A stretch of DNA of 64,000 nucleotides from Entamoeba histolytica HM-1:IMSS (Eukaryota; Evosea; Mastigamoebida; Endamoebidae). Each line of letters begins with the position of its first letter. Position 1 is the first letter of the stretch. Both the position numbers and the translations under genes were made by a program. Location: the NCBI RefSeq assembly GCF_000208925.1, contig NW_001914878.1, positions 63,428-127,427 on the forward strand, written 5' to 3'. Below are positions 49,530 to 58,136 of the stretch, piece by piece. Below the pieces are notes generated by a model. It saw nothing but the letters and a program-made list of their open reading frames with translations. It was not told where the DNA came from and made no database searches.

Positions 49530-50944
49530 TTATGAAGTTGAATGAACAATCAGCTTAATCAAATGTTCTACTTTAGAATTAATTGAAGCATTTGGTAATT
49601 TTGATAAGGAAAAAAGGTTAATTGTTATTTTTGATATTTCTTTATGTGTATATTGGTTCATATCAAAAGAATCCAGTAAACTATTTAATTGGTTTAAAGA
49701 TTCTTGTTCTATTTCTGATATTTTTGAAGTGGAATATCTATAAAAAGAGTGTGAATGAATAAATAAAATATATGTCTCTTCTTTTCCACTAGAAAAATGA
49801 AATTGTTTAATATAATTAATAACTTCTTGAGTGGTATATGAAACAGTAACAAATGGATCTGCTAAAGTTTTCATTTTTGGGACTTTTTGAATAAAAAAGC
49901 CATCAAATATTGAAAGAAATTCAATGGTATTTCTTTCAAATTCTTTTTCTACTTCTATTCCAGCTTGAGTATCACTCATTGTTTTAACAACTTCAAATCT
50001 TTTATCAACAACGTGTCTTAAGTAGATACTATTTTGATTATCAAGAAGAGTTATTTTTCTATTCTTCTGAATGATATTAGGAATCATTTTATTTGTTACT
50101 CCAACAATAAGACTTTTTTCAGTATGAATCAAAGGGTCATTAATAGTAAAATATGGTCGAATTTCTCCTGAATATTTCAATGGAAAAATTAGTCCAACAA
50201 GGTATTCAACTGTTTCACTCACTTCACAAACATCATCTCCTAATACAACAATACAATCACCTACTAATAATGAAACCCATAATGACCTTAACTCTCGTAA
50301 GTAGTTTCTTAATAATGATGGAAAAGGTTTTTTTCCTGAAATAGTTACATCAAATCGTTTGCCAAATAATTTTAAAGAAACTGATTTCCCTGGAGAATAA
50401 TTTGGAAATGAAATAAATTTCATTTCTAGGACTTGAAGAAAAGAGCTTACATCAAAAATATTTTCTTTAAATGTTGGGATAAGTTGATATAATAAAGTGT
50501 GATAAGGTAATATTTCTTTATTTTTAGTAATTAATATTAATGATCTTTGGATTGATTCTCTTGATTTAATGTGAGGTATTTGAATGAATAAAACATGACA
50601 ATATATTGATGAATGAATTAGTGGAAATCTGAATGTAAAAATTTTATATTTAGTTTCAATTATTTCATTTACTTGTATTCTATCAGGAAATGCAAGAAAT
50701 ATTCTAATCATTAGACTTTTTCTATTTCTTTTAATAACACAAACATTTGTGAAGAGAAATATTCACCATATAATTCTGTAATGTTTGATGGGTTTTGTGC
50801 AATTATCTCTATTTTTATTACTTCTGTTTTTGTCATTTTTTGATAAAATCAAAAGTTAGACAAACTTCCCCCAATGTCTTTATCAAATGACACAACTAAA
50901 CTTGCTTCACACCAACTTATTGGTTGTTTATTTTCTTCTGTCAT
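49530..50944 (-). CDS. DENND6/AVL9-type DENN-domain protein, three exons (50944-50866, 50808-50745, 50703-49530)
   Basis: 438 aa after removing two short introns of 57 nt (50865-50809) and 41 nt (50744-50704), both GTTTGT...TAG and frame-keeping. The joined N terminus reads WCEASLVVSFDKDIGG, then ITELYGEYFSSQ joined to IIFLAFPDRIQVNE, which follows DENND6 (FAM116) order (CVVTFDLELGQ ... ICYLSFPDS). Further: IQRSLILITKNKEILPYHTL, LWVSLLVGDCIVVLGDD and LIFPLKYSGEIRPYFTINDP with LIVGVTN, the hallmark core DENN block of that family. DENND6 proteins are Rab GEFs in endosomal recycling; AVL9 is the nearest alternative. The protein is shorter than the human form (about 600). Without the introns the gene would lack its start. 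Confidence 0.82.
50704..50744 (-). other. Spliceosomal intron 2, 41 nt (DENN gene)
   Basis: GTTTGTGT donor, GATTAG acceptor, phase 2, with CTAATG as a possible branch point. At 41 nt it is very short, yet the frame and family alignment require it. Confidence 0.7.
50809..50865 (-). other. Spliceosomal intron 1, 57 nt (DENN gene)
   Basis: GTTTGTCT donor, AAATAG acceptor, phase 1. Confidence 0.75.
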
Positions 50945-51183
50945 TTGCAATTATTATTTTGCAAGTTTTAATTTATTAATTTTTTAAAAAACAATAAAAA
51001 ATTGTTATTTAATTTTATAAAATAACAGAATATTTTACAATTGCTATTTAAACCAAAATTAAAGGATTTTTACTAATAACCAAAAAGGTAAAAAATGATT
51101 TGAATTAATACCTCATAGAACATCGAACGAATGAAAATTTAAAAATCCTCTTAAAAGAAGAAACTTAGAATTAAGTTTATTAA

Positions 51184-51795
51184 ATGTCAATTTTCAGAGT
51201 TGAATTTGAAGAGAAATGTTCTGCAGAAGGTAAAATTTGTTGTTTTAAATTACCTGAATTAGCTGAAGAAGCAAAAATATTAAATGATAAGATGTTTGAT
51301 TTTAATAATGAAAGAGATCTTACTAAAAGACAAGAAATTATCAAAACGATTGTTAAAAGTATTGGTGAAAATAGTGTTATTTTTCCACCATTTAGATGTT
51401 CAAAAGGAAGGTTTATAACAATTGGTAATAATACTGTTATTAATGTTAATTGTTATATTATTGATGGAATTCCAATAACTATAGGCAATAATGTTATGAT
51501 TGCTGCAAATGTTAGTATTCTTGGTGGAACTCACTCAACTGATCCAATAATAAGAAATTATGGTACAGTTTATAGAAAACCTGTTACTATTGAAGACGGT
51601 GCATGGATTGGGTGTGGAGCAAAGATCTTACCTGGAGTAAGAATAGGTAAAAATGCTGTAGTTGGAGCAGGTAGTGTTGTTACTCATGATATTCCAGATA
51701 ATATGGTTGCTGTAGGAAATCCTGCAAGAGTAAAAAGAAGAGTTTCAGAACATCCAGGATGGACAATAGAAAATAGAGATGTACCTTTAGACTAA
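51184..51795 (+). CDS. Maltose/galactoside-type sugar O-acetyltransferase (NodL/LacA family)
   Basis: 203 aa. The N-terminal Mac domain (LNDKMFDFNNERDLTKRQEI) precedes a left-handed beta-helix of hexapeptide repeats (ITIGNNTVINVNCYIIDG, ITIGNNVMIAANVSILGG). The active-site His lies in GGTHSTDP, and the C-terminal part is WIGCGAKILPGVRIGKNAVV then GAGSVVTHDIPDNMVAVGNP, all textbook for the family. It transfers acetyl from acetyl-CoA to a sugar hydroxyl. The first 30 residues (FEEKCSAEGKICCFKLPE) are an addition not seen in bacterial forms. The family is bacterial, so old lateral transfer is likely (inference). It is divergent from the DENN gene, 239 bp apart. Confidence 0.92.
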   Translation: MSIFRVEFEEKCSAEGKICCFKLPELAEEAKILNDKMFDFNNERDLTKRQEIIKTIVKSIGENSVIFPPFRCSKGRFITIGNNTVINVNCYIIDGIPITIGNNVMIAANVSILGGTHSTDPIIRNYGTVYRKPVTIEDGAWIGCGAKILPGVRIGKNAVVGAGSVVTHDIPDNMVAVGNPARVKRRVSEHPGWTIENRDVPLD

Positions 51796-51879
51796 AGTTC
51801 ATTAACTTTTTTTTGTTTAAATTAAAAATAGAAATTTTATGAAGATTATTATAAGTAATAAATTAGTTTTAAAATTAAA

Positions 51880-53205
51880 TTAAGAGAAGTGGTCAATTAC
51901 TCTCTTTAAAATTGATGCTTTAGCAGCAATTACTTCTGGATCATAAGTAGCAACTGGTTTAAATAACAATTCTCCTAATGTCTCAGTAAACGTTTCTATT
52001 TGAGCTTGTTGATGGTTGAATAAATCAGTAATTTTACCCTCTTCTGAAGAATAAAAAGAATAAACATAAGAGAATTTCAACCAACATCGTGCTAAAATCA
52101 AAATATCAAATGCTTCTTCTATTCTAGAAATAATTCTTGATTGATTTTTAAAGTGTTCATAAACTTCTCCCATTGTTTTCTTCTTTTGTTCTCTTGTTTG
52201 TCTGTGAAGAGAATTATGACTCATCCAACGGTCAAAGTAATGATTGTATTTTTCATAGAAAGTTTTTTTGGCTTTAGCTTTATTGTCTAATTCATTTCCA
52301 AGACTTTTGCCAGCATTATAAATATTACATGAATAAAACCCTCCAGTCTTTTCACCATGGGTTTTCCAATCTCCTCTACACATCCAACACCATTCTCCAT
52401 GACACTTAGGACATGTCATATGATTACATCCTTGTGTTCTTTCACATAACAATCCACAATGGCAACATGCTTTTGCAGTCAATAATAAATATGAATTTTC
52501 ATCATCTTTAGTTGATAATTCATTCCAATCAGATACTTGTTTACATGTTGCTGGTGCATGATACTCTCCAAGACATTTAAAACAAAATCGTTGTCCACAT
52601 AAACAAAAAATGTTATCACTTGCTCTTTCTGATGATAATACGATTATAGCCCTTCCACATTGTGGGTTTGGACAAAAAACATTTCCTTGTAATTCAACGT
52701 ATTCTTTTTTCAAAAAATACCAGAACCTATCAGCAATATCAGGTGATATTTTCTTTACTAATTCATGATGTATTTTACAATAACATCCTTGACACATACA
52801 TAAAGAGTCAATGAAATTTGGTCCTCTTTTCATAGCTTCTTCAATATATTCTCTCCAACAATTCTTACAATAATAATGTCCACAACTAAGACCAGTTACT
52901 TCATTTACTTCTTCATAACAAACATCACATGTCACTTTTCCTTTAGGTGGATCTCTTTCTGGCATTTTAGTCCCAGATAATACTAGGTACTTATCAGGAT
53001 CATCAAAATAAACGTCATTCATTTTATTGACATTCCATTTAAAATGTCTCAATAATAAACTGCAATCACCCTCTCCAAGACAAGTAAAATCACAAACATC
53101 TTTCAATAATTTTTGCATTTCTTGATCAATTTTACAACTTTCTTTAATTTCAAATGGTTTCATTTGAGACTCAACCTCCTCAAAGTCAGTGCTTGCAGAC
53201 AACAT
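51880..53205 (-). CDS. Ariadne-type RBR (RING-IBR-RING) E3 ubiquitin ligase
   Basis: 441 aa. An acidic N terminus and UBA-like helices (LLLRHFKWNVNKMNDVYFDD) are followed by RING1 (CDVCYEEVNEVTGLSCGHYY, CKNCW), IBR (CPNPQCGRAIIVL, CLCGQRFCFKCLGEYH) and RING2 (CCHCGLLCERTQGCNHMTCP, KCHGEWCWMC). The GCNHMTC Cys is the expected catalytic residue that takes ubiquitin from the E2. The helical Ariadne domain follows (YNHYFDRWMSHNSLHRQ, FDILILARCWLKFSYVYSFY). Order and length match HHARI/ARI proteins, which work with neddylated cullins. No missing zinc ligand was noted in RING1 or RING2. Confidence 0.95.
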   Translation of the reverse strand: MLSASTDFEEVESQMKPFEIKESCKIDQEMQKLLKDVCDFTCLGEGDCSLLLRHFKWNVNKMNDVYFDDPDKYLVLSGTKMPERDPPKGKVTCDVCYEEVNEVTGLSCGHYYCKNCWREYIEEAMKRGPNFIDSLCMCQGCYCKIHHELVKKISPDIADRFWYFLKKEYVELQGNVFCPNPQCGRAIIVLSSERASDNIFCLCGQRFCFKCLGEYHAPATCKQVSDWNELSTKDDENSYLLLTAKACCHCGLLCERTQGCNHMTCPKCHGEWCWMCRGDWKTHGEKTGGFYSCNIYNAGKSLGNELDNKAKAKKTFYEKYNHYFDRWMSHNSLHRQTREQKKKTMGEVYEHFKNQSRIISRIEEAFDILILARCWLKFSYVYSFYSSEEGKITDLFNHQQAQIETFTETLGELLFKPVATYDPEVIAAKASILKRVIDHFS

Positions 53206-53480
53206 TAATTATAATAATTTTAGTTTTCTGCTTTTATTTCTTTGGTGTTTCATTATTTTTCCATTTCCTTTTATTAGTTCCTTGATAAATTTCAAAAGTT
53301 GAACAGTTATAATTATATCAGTATTATATTCTAATAAAAATAATATTTATCAACCATATTTTTTTGAGTCTTATTTTTTTTAGATGGTATTTTTCTTTTT
53401 TCTGTTAAATGTTTATGTTTTATTTTCTAAGTCTTTATTTACGAAAAACTCAAATCCAATTAAAATATCTTTGATTAAAT

Positions 53481-54272
53481 TTAATTATCAAGATACCCAA
53501 GTTCTTTAATATAAGCATATTGCTCAGGAATTTCATTCATGGCTGCACATGCAAAAGCAACTTCTGGATTTTCTACATGTCCTTCACAGACTTTGTAATA
53601 ATTAACAAAATTAAAGTTATCAAATTTAGCTTTTTTTACATTATCATCAAAATTCTCCATTTCACCAAATGGTCCATCTCCAACACCAATACAAATAATA
53701 GAAAGTGGATATTTTGATGCTTCTTCAATTGCTCTTCTGTTGGGACCAACATCACTAACTTGTCCATCACAAATGATAATAAGAATGTGATATTGCTTTG
53801 TCTCTTTAACAATTTCTATAGCTTTTTTAATTAATGGAGCAAATGAAGTTGGTCCAGATAAATCAACTTTTGAAGCAACAACTTTATATCGTTCAACTGC
53901 AGCAGCCATTCCCAAGAATGGTTTAGACTCTGGGCTTAAATCAAATACTGACCTATCACCAGTTTTAGAATCACCAAATCCAAATACAGGAATAAGTCTA
54001 TCATCATCAAATTTTTCCAATGTCTTTCCCATAATTTCCATTACCTTGATATATGGATTTGGGTCTGATTCATCAATAGTATGCATATTCTTTCCATATG
54101 TTCTCTTGCCAGAACTTGTATTAGAAGCGGTGAAATCAATACCAACTATAAGATTTGATGACTCAAGACCAGCCTTTTGTAAAGCAGCTTGAAGGTCTTC
54201 AACACTATCATATGTAGTCATAATTGGTTGTGTTATTCTCTTATGTTGAGCTTTACTTCCTTCGTTTCCCAT
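53481..54272 (-). CDS. Copine-type vWA domain protein, probably N-myristoylated
   Basis: 263 aa. It is almost all a copine-type vWA domain: LIVGIDFTASN (MIDAS D-x-T-x-S), SGKRTYGKNMH, IPVFGFGDS, GPTSFAPLIKKA (MIDAS Thr), YHILIIICDGQVSD (MIDAS Asp) and LSIICIGVGDG. The N terminus MGNEGSKA fits a myristoylation site (Gly2, Ser6, basic after). True copines have two C2 domains and plant RGLG ligases add a RING; both are missing here. It is therefore a membrane-tethered vWA-only protein, perhaps a calcium-independent adaptor (inference). Upstream there is a TATA-like GATATTTAAG (54319-54310) and an initiator AATTCA close to the ATG. Confidence 0.88.
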   Translation of the reverse strand: MGNEGSKAQHKRITQPIMTTYDSVEDLQAALQKAGLESSNLIVGIDFTASNTSSGKRTYGKNMHTIDESDPNPYIKVMEIMGKTLEKFDDDRLIPVFGFGDSKTGDRSVFDLSPESKPFLGMAAAVERYKVVASKVDLSGPTSFAPLIKKAIEIVKETKQYHILIIICDGQVSDVGPNRRAIEEASKYPLSIICIGVGDGPFGEMENFDDNVKKAKFDNFNFVNYYKVCEGHVENPEVAFACAAMNEIPEQYAYIKELGYLDN

Positions 54273-54520
54273 GTGAATTATTATTGAGATGTATTGTCTC
54301 TTTCAACTTCTTAAATATCTCTTTTTTCATATAAAAACTTTGATTAAAGATTTTTTATGACTAATTTTAATTTTTAAGATTCCTCATTCATCATAGTTTT
54401 ATATTTTTATAGAGAGTAGTGTCTCTTTTCTCTTTTTATTTGAATCTCGTTTAAAAAGAAAAAAGTGTTAAATAATAAATTTATCATCAAAAAAATATCA
54501 AAGATATGATTACTTATTAG

Positions 54521-55387
54521 TTAATCACCTAGATTTCTCTCAAACAACAACATATAAATAATCTTCTTCCATACTAATCCATTAGCTTCCTGTTTAAACA
54601 CATCCGTAATTATTTCATCATTCCATTCTTTATCAAACTCACTTTCATTACATCCACTTCTTGCTTTTGATAAAATTGGAACAAATTGTGATGCAGCATC
54701 AATCACCGCATCATCTGGCATTTGGTAAAAATCAGTAATGCTTTGAATCATTTTAAGTAATGTCTTTAAATAAGAAACAAAATCATCAAAAGATTCAACT
54801 GGAGTTCCAATACAAATTTTAATGAATTGAGACTCTTCTATAACTACAATTTCATTTCCTTCATTTAGTCTTGAATTAGTAATACATTTCCATATATATT
54901 TATAGAGTGTAATATCACCTTTAACTTTCTTTAAAACAATACTATTTTCATTAACAATAACAGCTTCTTTAATTTTTTTTTCCAATTCTTCTTTTTCTTG
55001 ATGTTGTAATTCATTATAAACTACTTCTGCAATTTTTAATGTTTTCTTTTTTTCTTTTAATTCAGTTATTACCTTTTTTCTTTCTTCACTTGTTTTTAAG
55101 TTAAGACATTTTTTCAAATAATTAATATTTTCCACAACGTCATTTATAATCATTAATTCTTTTTCAGTATTAGAAGGATGTTCAAAGTCTGAAATTTCTT
55201 TTTTCCATATATTTATTTCTTCATTAGTGGCAATTGTGTTTAATTTTTCTTCTATTTCTTGTTCTTTTTTTGTTTTATCATTAATCTCGTTCTCTAATTC
55301 TAAAATCTTTCCTTTAATTTCTTTTAATGCATTTTCTCTTTTTTCATGTTCTGAGGGTTTAAAGCTTACTCCTTCAAAAATGGACAT
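54521..55387 (-). CDS. Coiled-coil protein of unknown function
   Basis: 288 aa. Residues about 14-145 are a Glu/Lys-rich coiled coil (EIKGKILELENEINDKTKKE, ERKKVITELKEKKKTLKIAE). The last 140 residues are globular and helical (IWKCITNSRLNEGNEIVVIE, SYLKTLLKMIQSITDFYQMP, AASQFVPILSKARSGCNES) and were not matched to a family. The start codon is 32 bp from that of the divergent vWA surface-protein gene, so the two promoters must overlap each other's 5' coding regions. Confidence 0.6.
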   Translation of the reverse strand: MSIFEGVSFKPSEHEKRENALKEIKGKILELENEINDKTKKEQEIEEKLNTIATNEEINIWKKEISDFEHPSNTEKELMIINDVVENINYLKKCLNLKTSEERKKVITELKEKKKTLKIAEVVYNELQHQEKEELEKKIKEAVIVNENSIVLKKVKGDITLYKYIWKCITNSRLNEGNEIVVIEESQFIKICIGTPVESFDDFVSYLKTLLKMIQSITDFYQMPDDAVIDAASQFVPILSKARSGCNESEFDKEWNDEIITDVFKQEANGLVWKKIIYMLLFERNLGD

Positions 55388-55419
55388 AGAACTGAATATT
55401 TAGTTACTATTTGAAAAAA

Positions 55420-56987
55420 ATGAGAGACATTGTTCTCTTCTTATTTTTCTTCTCTGTTTTTGCTAGTGATTTGATTGATTTATACAATAGTGCATATCAG
55501 GCTTTTGAAGTTTGTTATTTTATCATTAAATGATGTATTGTTAAACTAAAGAAAAAGTTTTCACTTTATAAATAAAAAAGGTTTAGTCTTAATACCTATG
55601 AAACAAAAAATCACTTTATTTTTTTATTTAAATGAAACAAAATTAATCTTTCTAGAATAAAGCTAACGCTCCAACAAATTGTCTTCATTTATATGGTCAA
55701 TATCCATTAAACACTAATTATTCACAATCACCAACTGATTATTGTTATAGTTGTATAACAAATATTTTTGATGTAGTCACTTTAAATTATGATTCTAACA
55801 CTGGTCTTTCCTCTCAAGTACGTGCTGATGCTGTGTGGTTATCAAATGTACAATTACCAAAAACAAAAGATATGAGTTATTTTGTCTCAACACCATCTGC
55901 ATTTCTTCAATACCCAACAATTGAAAAACCATTCATTGATCCTCCTTATCTTGTTCCATTAAATGTTGTTGTTTTATATGATATTTCATCATCAAATTCT
56001 AGACCTTCAACATTATTTAGCTTTTTTAAAAGATTTACTTCAATGCAATATCTTTATTTCTTAACGTTTAATCACAACCCACAAAATGTTCTTCATCGTG
56101 GTAATTGCACTACTGATTCTATTAATCAATTAATGCATTCACTTTGTAAAATTTCATATGGAGGTGGAACAAGATATAGAGATGCATTCAACAAAATGAT
56201 TGATGACATCAAACAAGACATATTTGATAAGACACAGACTATTGATATATTTCTTGTTTCAGATGGAAATGAAATCCAAAACAGAAAGTTATTAAGAAAA
56301 TCATTAGACAGATTAAGTGAATATAAGATTTCTGTCCATACTATCGATACTGGTGATGGAACATGGAAAGACAAATTATTTGAAATATCTTGTGAAGAAA
56401 ATGGATATTATATAAATTCAAACGAACAAAGTATTGACATTTTATTTAATGCTCTTTGGCTTAGGTCGTTTATCAAAAATAATCAGAGAATTATTAATGG
56501 CCGTGCTTATTCAGGTCTTAACTCAACTAAAGCAATCTTAAAAGAATTAATTTGGGAGTATGATGATGTTATTTTCCCAACAAGAAGTTTTGGTGTAGTT
56601 GGTGTTATTGTTGATGAAAATACAAATATAACAGATGAAGAAAAATATATCACAGAACCAAAAGTTACAGTTAGGGATTTAGATATACAAAAATATGTTT
56701 TAAGAAGTTATACAGGTGGTTTATGTGGAAACGAAATAACACCAACAACAGAAGAAATGAATGCAATTAAATTGACATTAAGGTCAATTGACAATTGGTA
56801 TACAAGTTCATCAGAAACTACAGACGTTATTTGTAAAGATTTCAATCCAAAGATAATTGGAAGTTGTGATGATAATGGAACGTGTGTAAAAATAAATCCA
56901 TCAAATTATTACCTCAAAGAAAAGTGTGCTTGTAATGCATTGCTTAAGTTTATTCTTTGTGTCTTTTTGCTCATAATAGTCATTTAA
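55420..56987 (+). CDS. Secreted, membrane-anchored vWA-domain surface protein, two exons (55420-55509, 55656-56987)
   Basis: 473 aa after removing a 146-nt intron (donor GTTTGTTA at 55510, acceptor TAG at 55653-55655, phase 0). Exon 1 is a signal peptide (MRDIVLFLFFFSVFAS). Exon 2 continues openly from NKANAPTNCLHLYGQYPL, before any ATG. The vWA domain has a full MIDAS: LYDISSSNS, GGGTRY and FLVSDGNE. Its order (three Cys near the N terminus, vWA, Cys-rich end CACN) and the terminal hydrophobic LLKFILCVFLLIIVI fit a GPI-anchored or tail-anchored surface protein. Adhesion or cargo binding with a divalent cation is the likely role. It is distinct from the copine-like vWA gene next door. Confidence 0.8.
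55510..55655 (+). other. Spliceosomal intron, 146 nt (vWA surface protein)
   Basis: GTTTGTTA donor directly after the signal-peptide exon; TTTCTAG acceptor in phase 0. Separates secretion signal from the body of the protein. Confidence 0.85.
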
Positions 56988-57356
56988 TCAAATCAAATTT
57001 ATTATTTTGTTTTCGTTATGAGTGATTTTAGATCTTAAAAATATAATAATTTAATAAAAAAACTATTAAGAAGTATTATAAAAATTATATAAAAAAGAGT
57101 AATTTGAATCTTGAACTCAAAGATATAAAAACAAGTAGATTCTTTGAGAGGACCAAAAAAAGAAAAAAAAAATAAAAATTAGAAACAATAAAAAATCAAA
57201 AAAGAGAATATACAAATAGAAAAATATAGTTCCCAAAAACTAATGAATATGAAAAGGTACAAATGAAGTATAAAACAGAACTGAAGAACCAAAAATGGGG
57301 TGGTTATGATAAAAATTAGAACTTAAAAATGATTTAAATTCAAATAGAAAAACAGT
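56988..57356. other. Purine-rich spacer
   Basis: A/G-rich on the + strand, especially 57120-57250, with no coding signal. Confidence 0.45.
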
Positions 57357-57704
57357 ATGAGAGAAGTAACACTTAAAAATAGAGATGAAAAAGGAGAATA
57401 TTCTGGTATTGGGTTAAGGAAACCAGTTAAAGCAGAAAATAGTCATAAGAAAAAACTTACTATTGAAAAAGCAGTTATAGTTTTAATAATGAATGCATTA
57501 TTAGAGTATGAAGATAACCAAGAGAAAGAGACTGTTTGTCCAAATTCACCAAAAGTACATTATGATGATCAATTTGATGATTTATATGATCAATGTTATC
57601 AATATGTTAAAACATCTTTTGAAGTAACGAATTCATGTCATAATCTTCAAGAAGTATATCCTTATATTTATAGTCTTGTAAAGGCTTATAAAAATTCGTT
57701 TTAA
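57357..57704 (+). CDS. Small hypothetical protein
   Basis: 115 aa. A basic N terminus (REVTLKNRDEKGEYSGIGLR), a helix (LTIEKAVIVLIMNALLEYED) and a second acidic and aromatic part (YDDQFDDLYDQCYQYVKTSF, LQEVYPYIYSLVKAYK). No family recognised. Codon use looks like a real gene and the purine-rich leader upstream is shared with other genes here. Alternative: a fast-evolving short ORF. Confidence 0.5.
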   Translation: MREVTLKNRDEKGEYSGIGLRKPVKAENSHKKKLTIEKAVIVLIMNALLEYEDNQEKETVCPNSPKVHYDDQFDDLYDQCYQYVKTSFEVTNSCHNLQEVYPYIYSLVKAYKNSF

Positions 57705-58136
57705 TACATTAAGGTCTTCTCGTACATATCCTTTTTAAGGAAATAAAATTAATTTCTAATTTATTTGTTTGTACTTGAAAGAATATAAACGTATTATTTT
57801 TTTTTTTTTTGGTTTTGTTATTGAAAAGCTTCAAAAAAGATATTTAAAAGAATGATAAGTAAAAATTAAAAAGGGATAATAATTAAAAATAGGTCTCAGA
57901 AAAAAAAAGAAGAAGGAAAAATGAAAGGGGAAGGAGTGTGTAAATTCTACCAAAGAAAATGAACTATGTTCCGATGAAATAGAAGAGAAAAATTGAAAGA
58001 AGTAAAAGAGTTAAAATAGAAAAATGGAAGAAAAATATTATAATAAACAAAATAAGAAGAAAGCGAAAAAAAAGAGATTAAAAAGAACCCTAAGAACTTT
58101 AAAAAAGAACTTATTAAAAAGCTAATTCAAATTTTA
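57705..58136. other. Promoter region of glycogen phosphorylase, purine-rich
   Basis: A/G-rich on the + strand (57880-58100). Contains an exact AATGAACT at 57958-57965 and GAACT copies at 58094-58098 and 58107-58111. No gene. Confidence 0.5.
57958..57965 (+). promoter_or_regulatory. GAAC element (AATGAACT) upstream of glycogen phosphorylase
   Basis: Exact consensus, but 172 bp before the ATG, so the two GAACT copies at 58094-58111, 26-43 bp before the ATG, are likelier to be the active ones. Confidence 0.4.
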
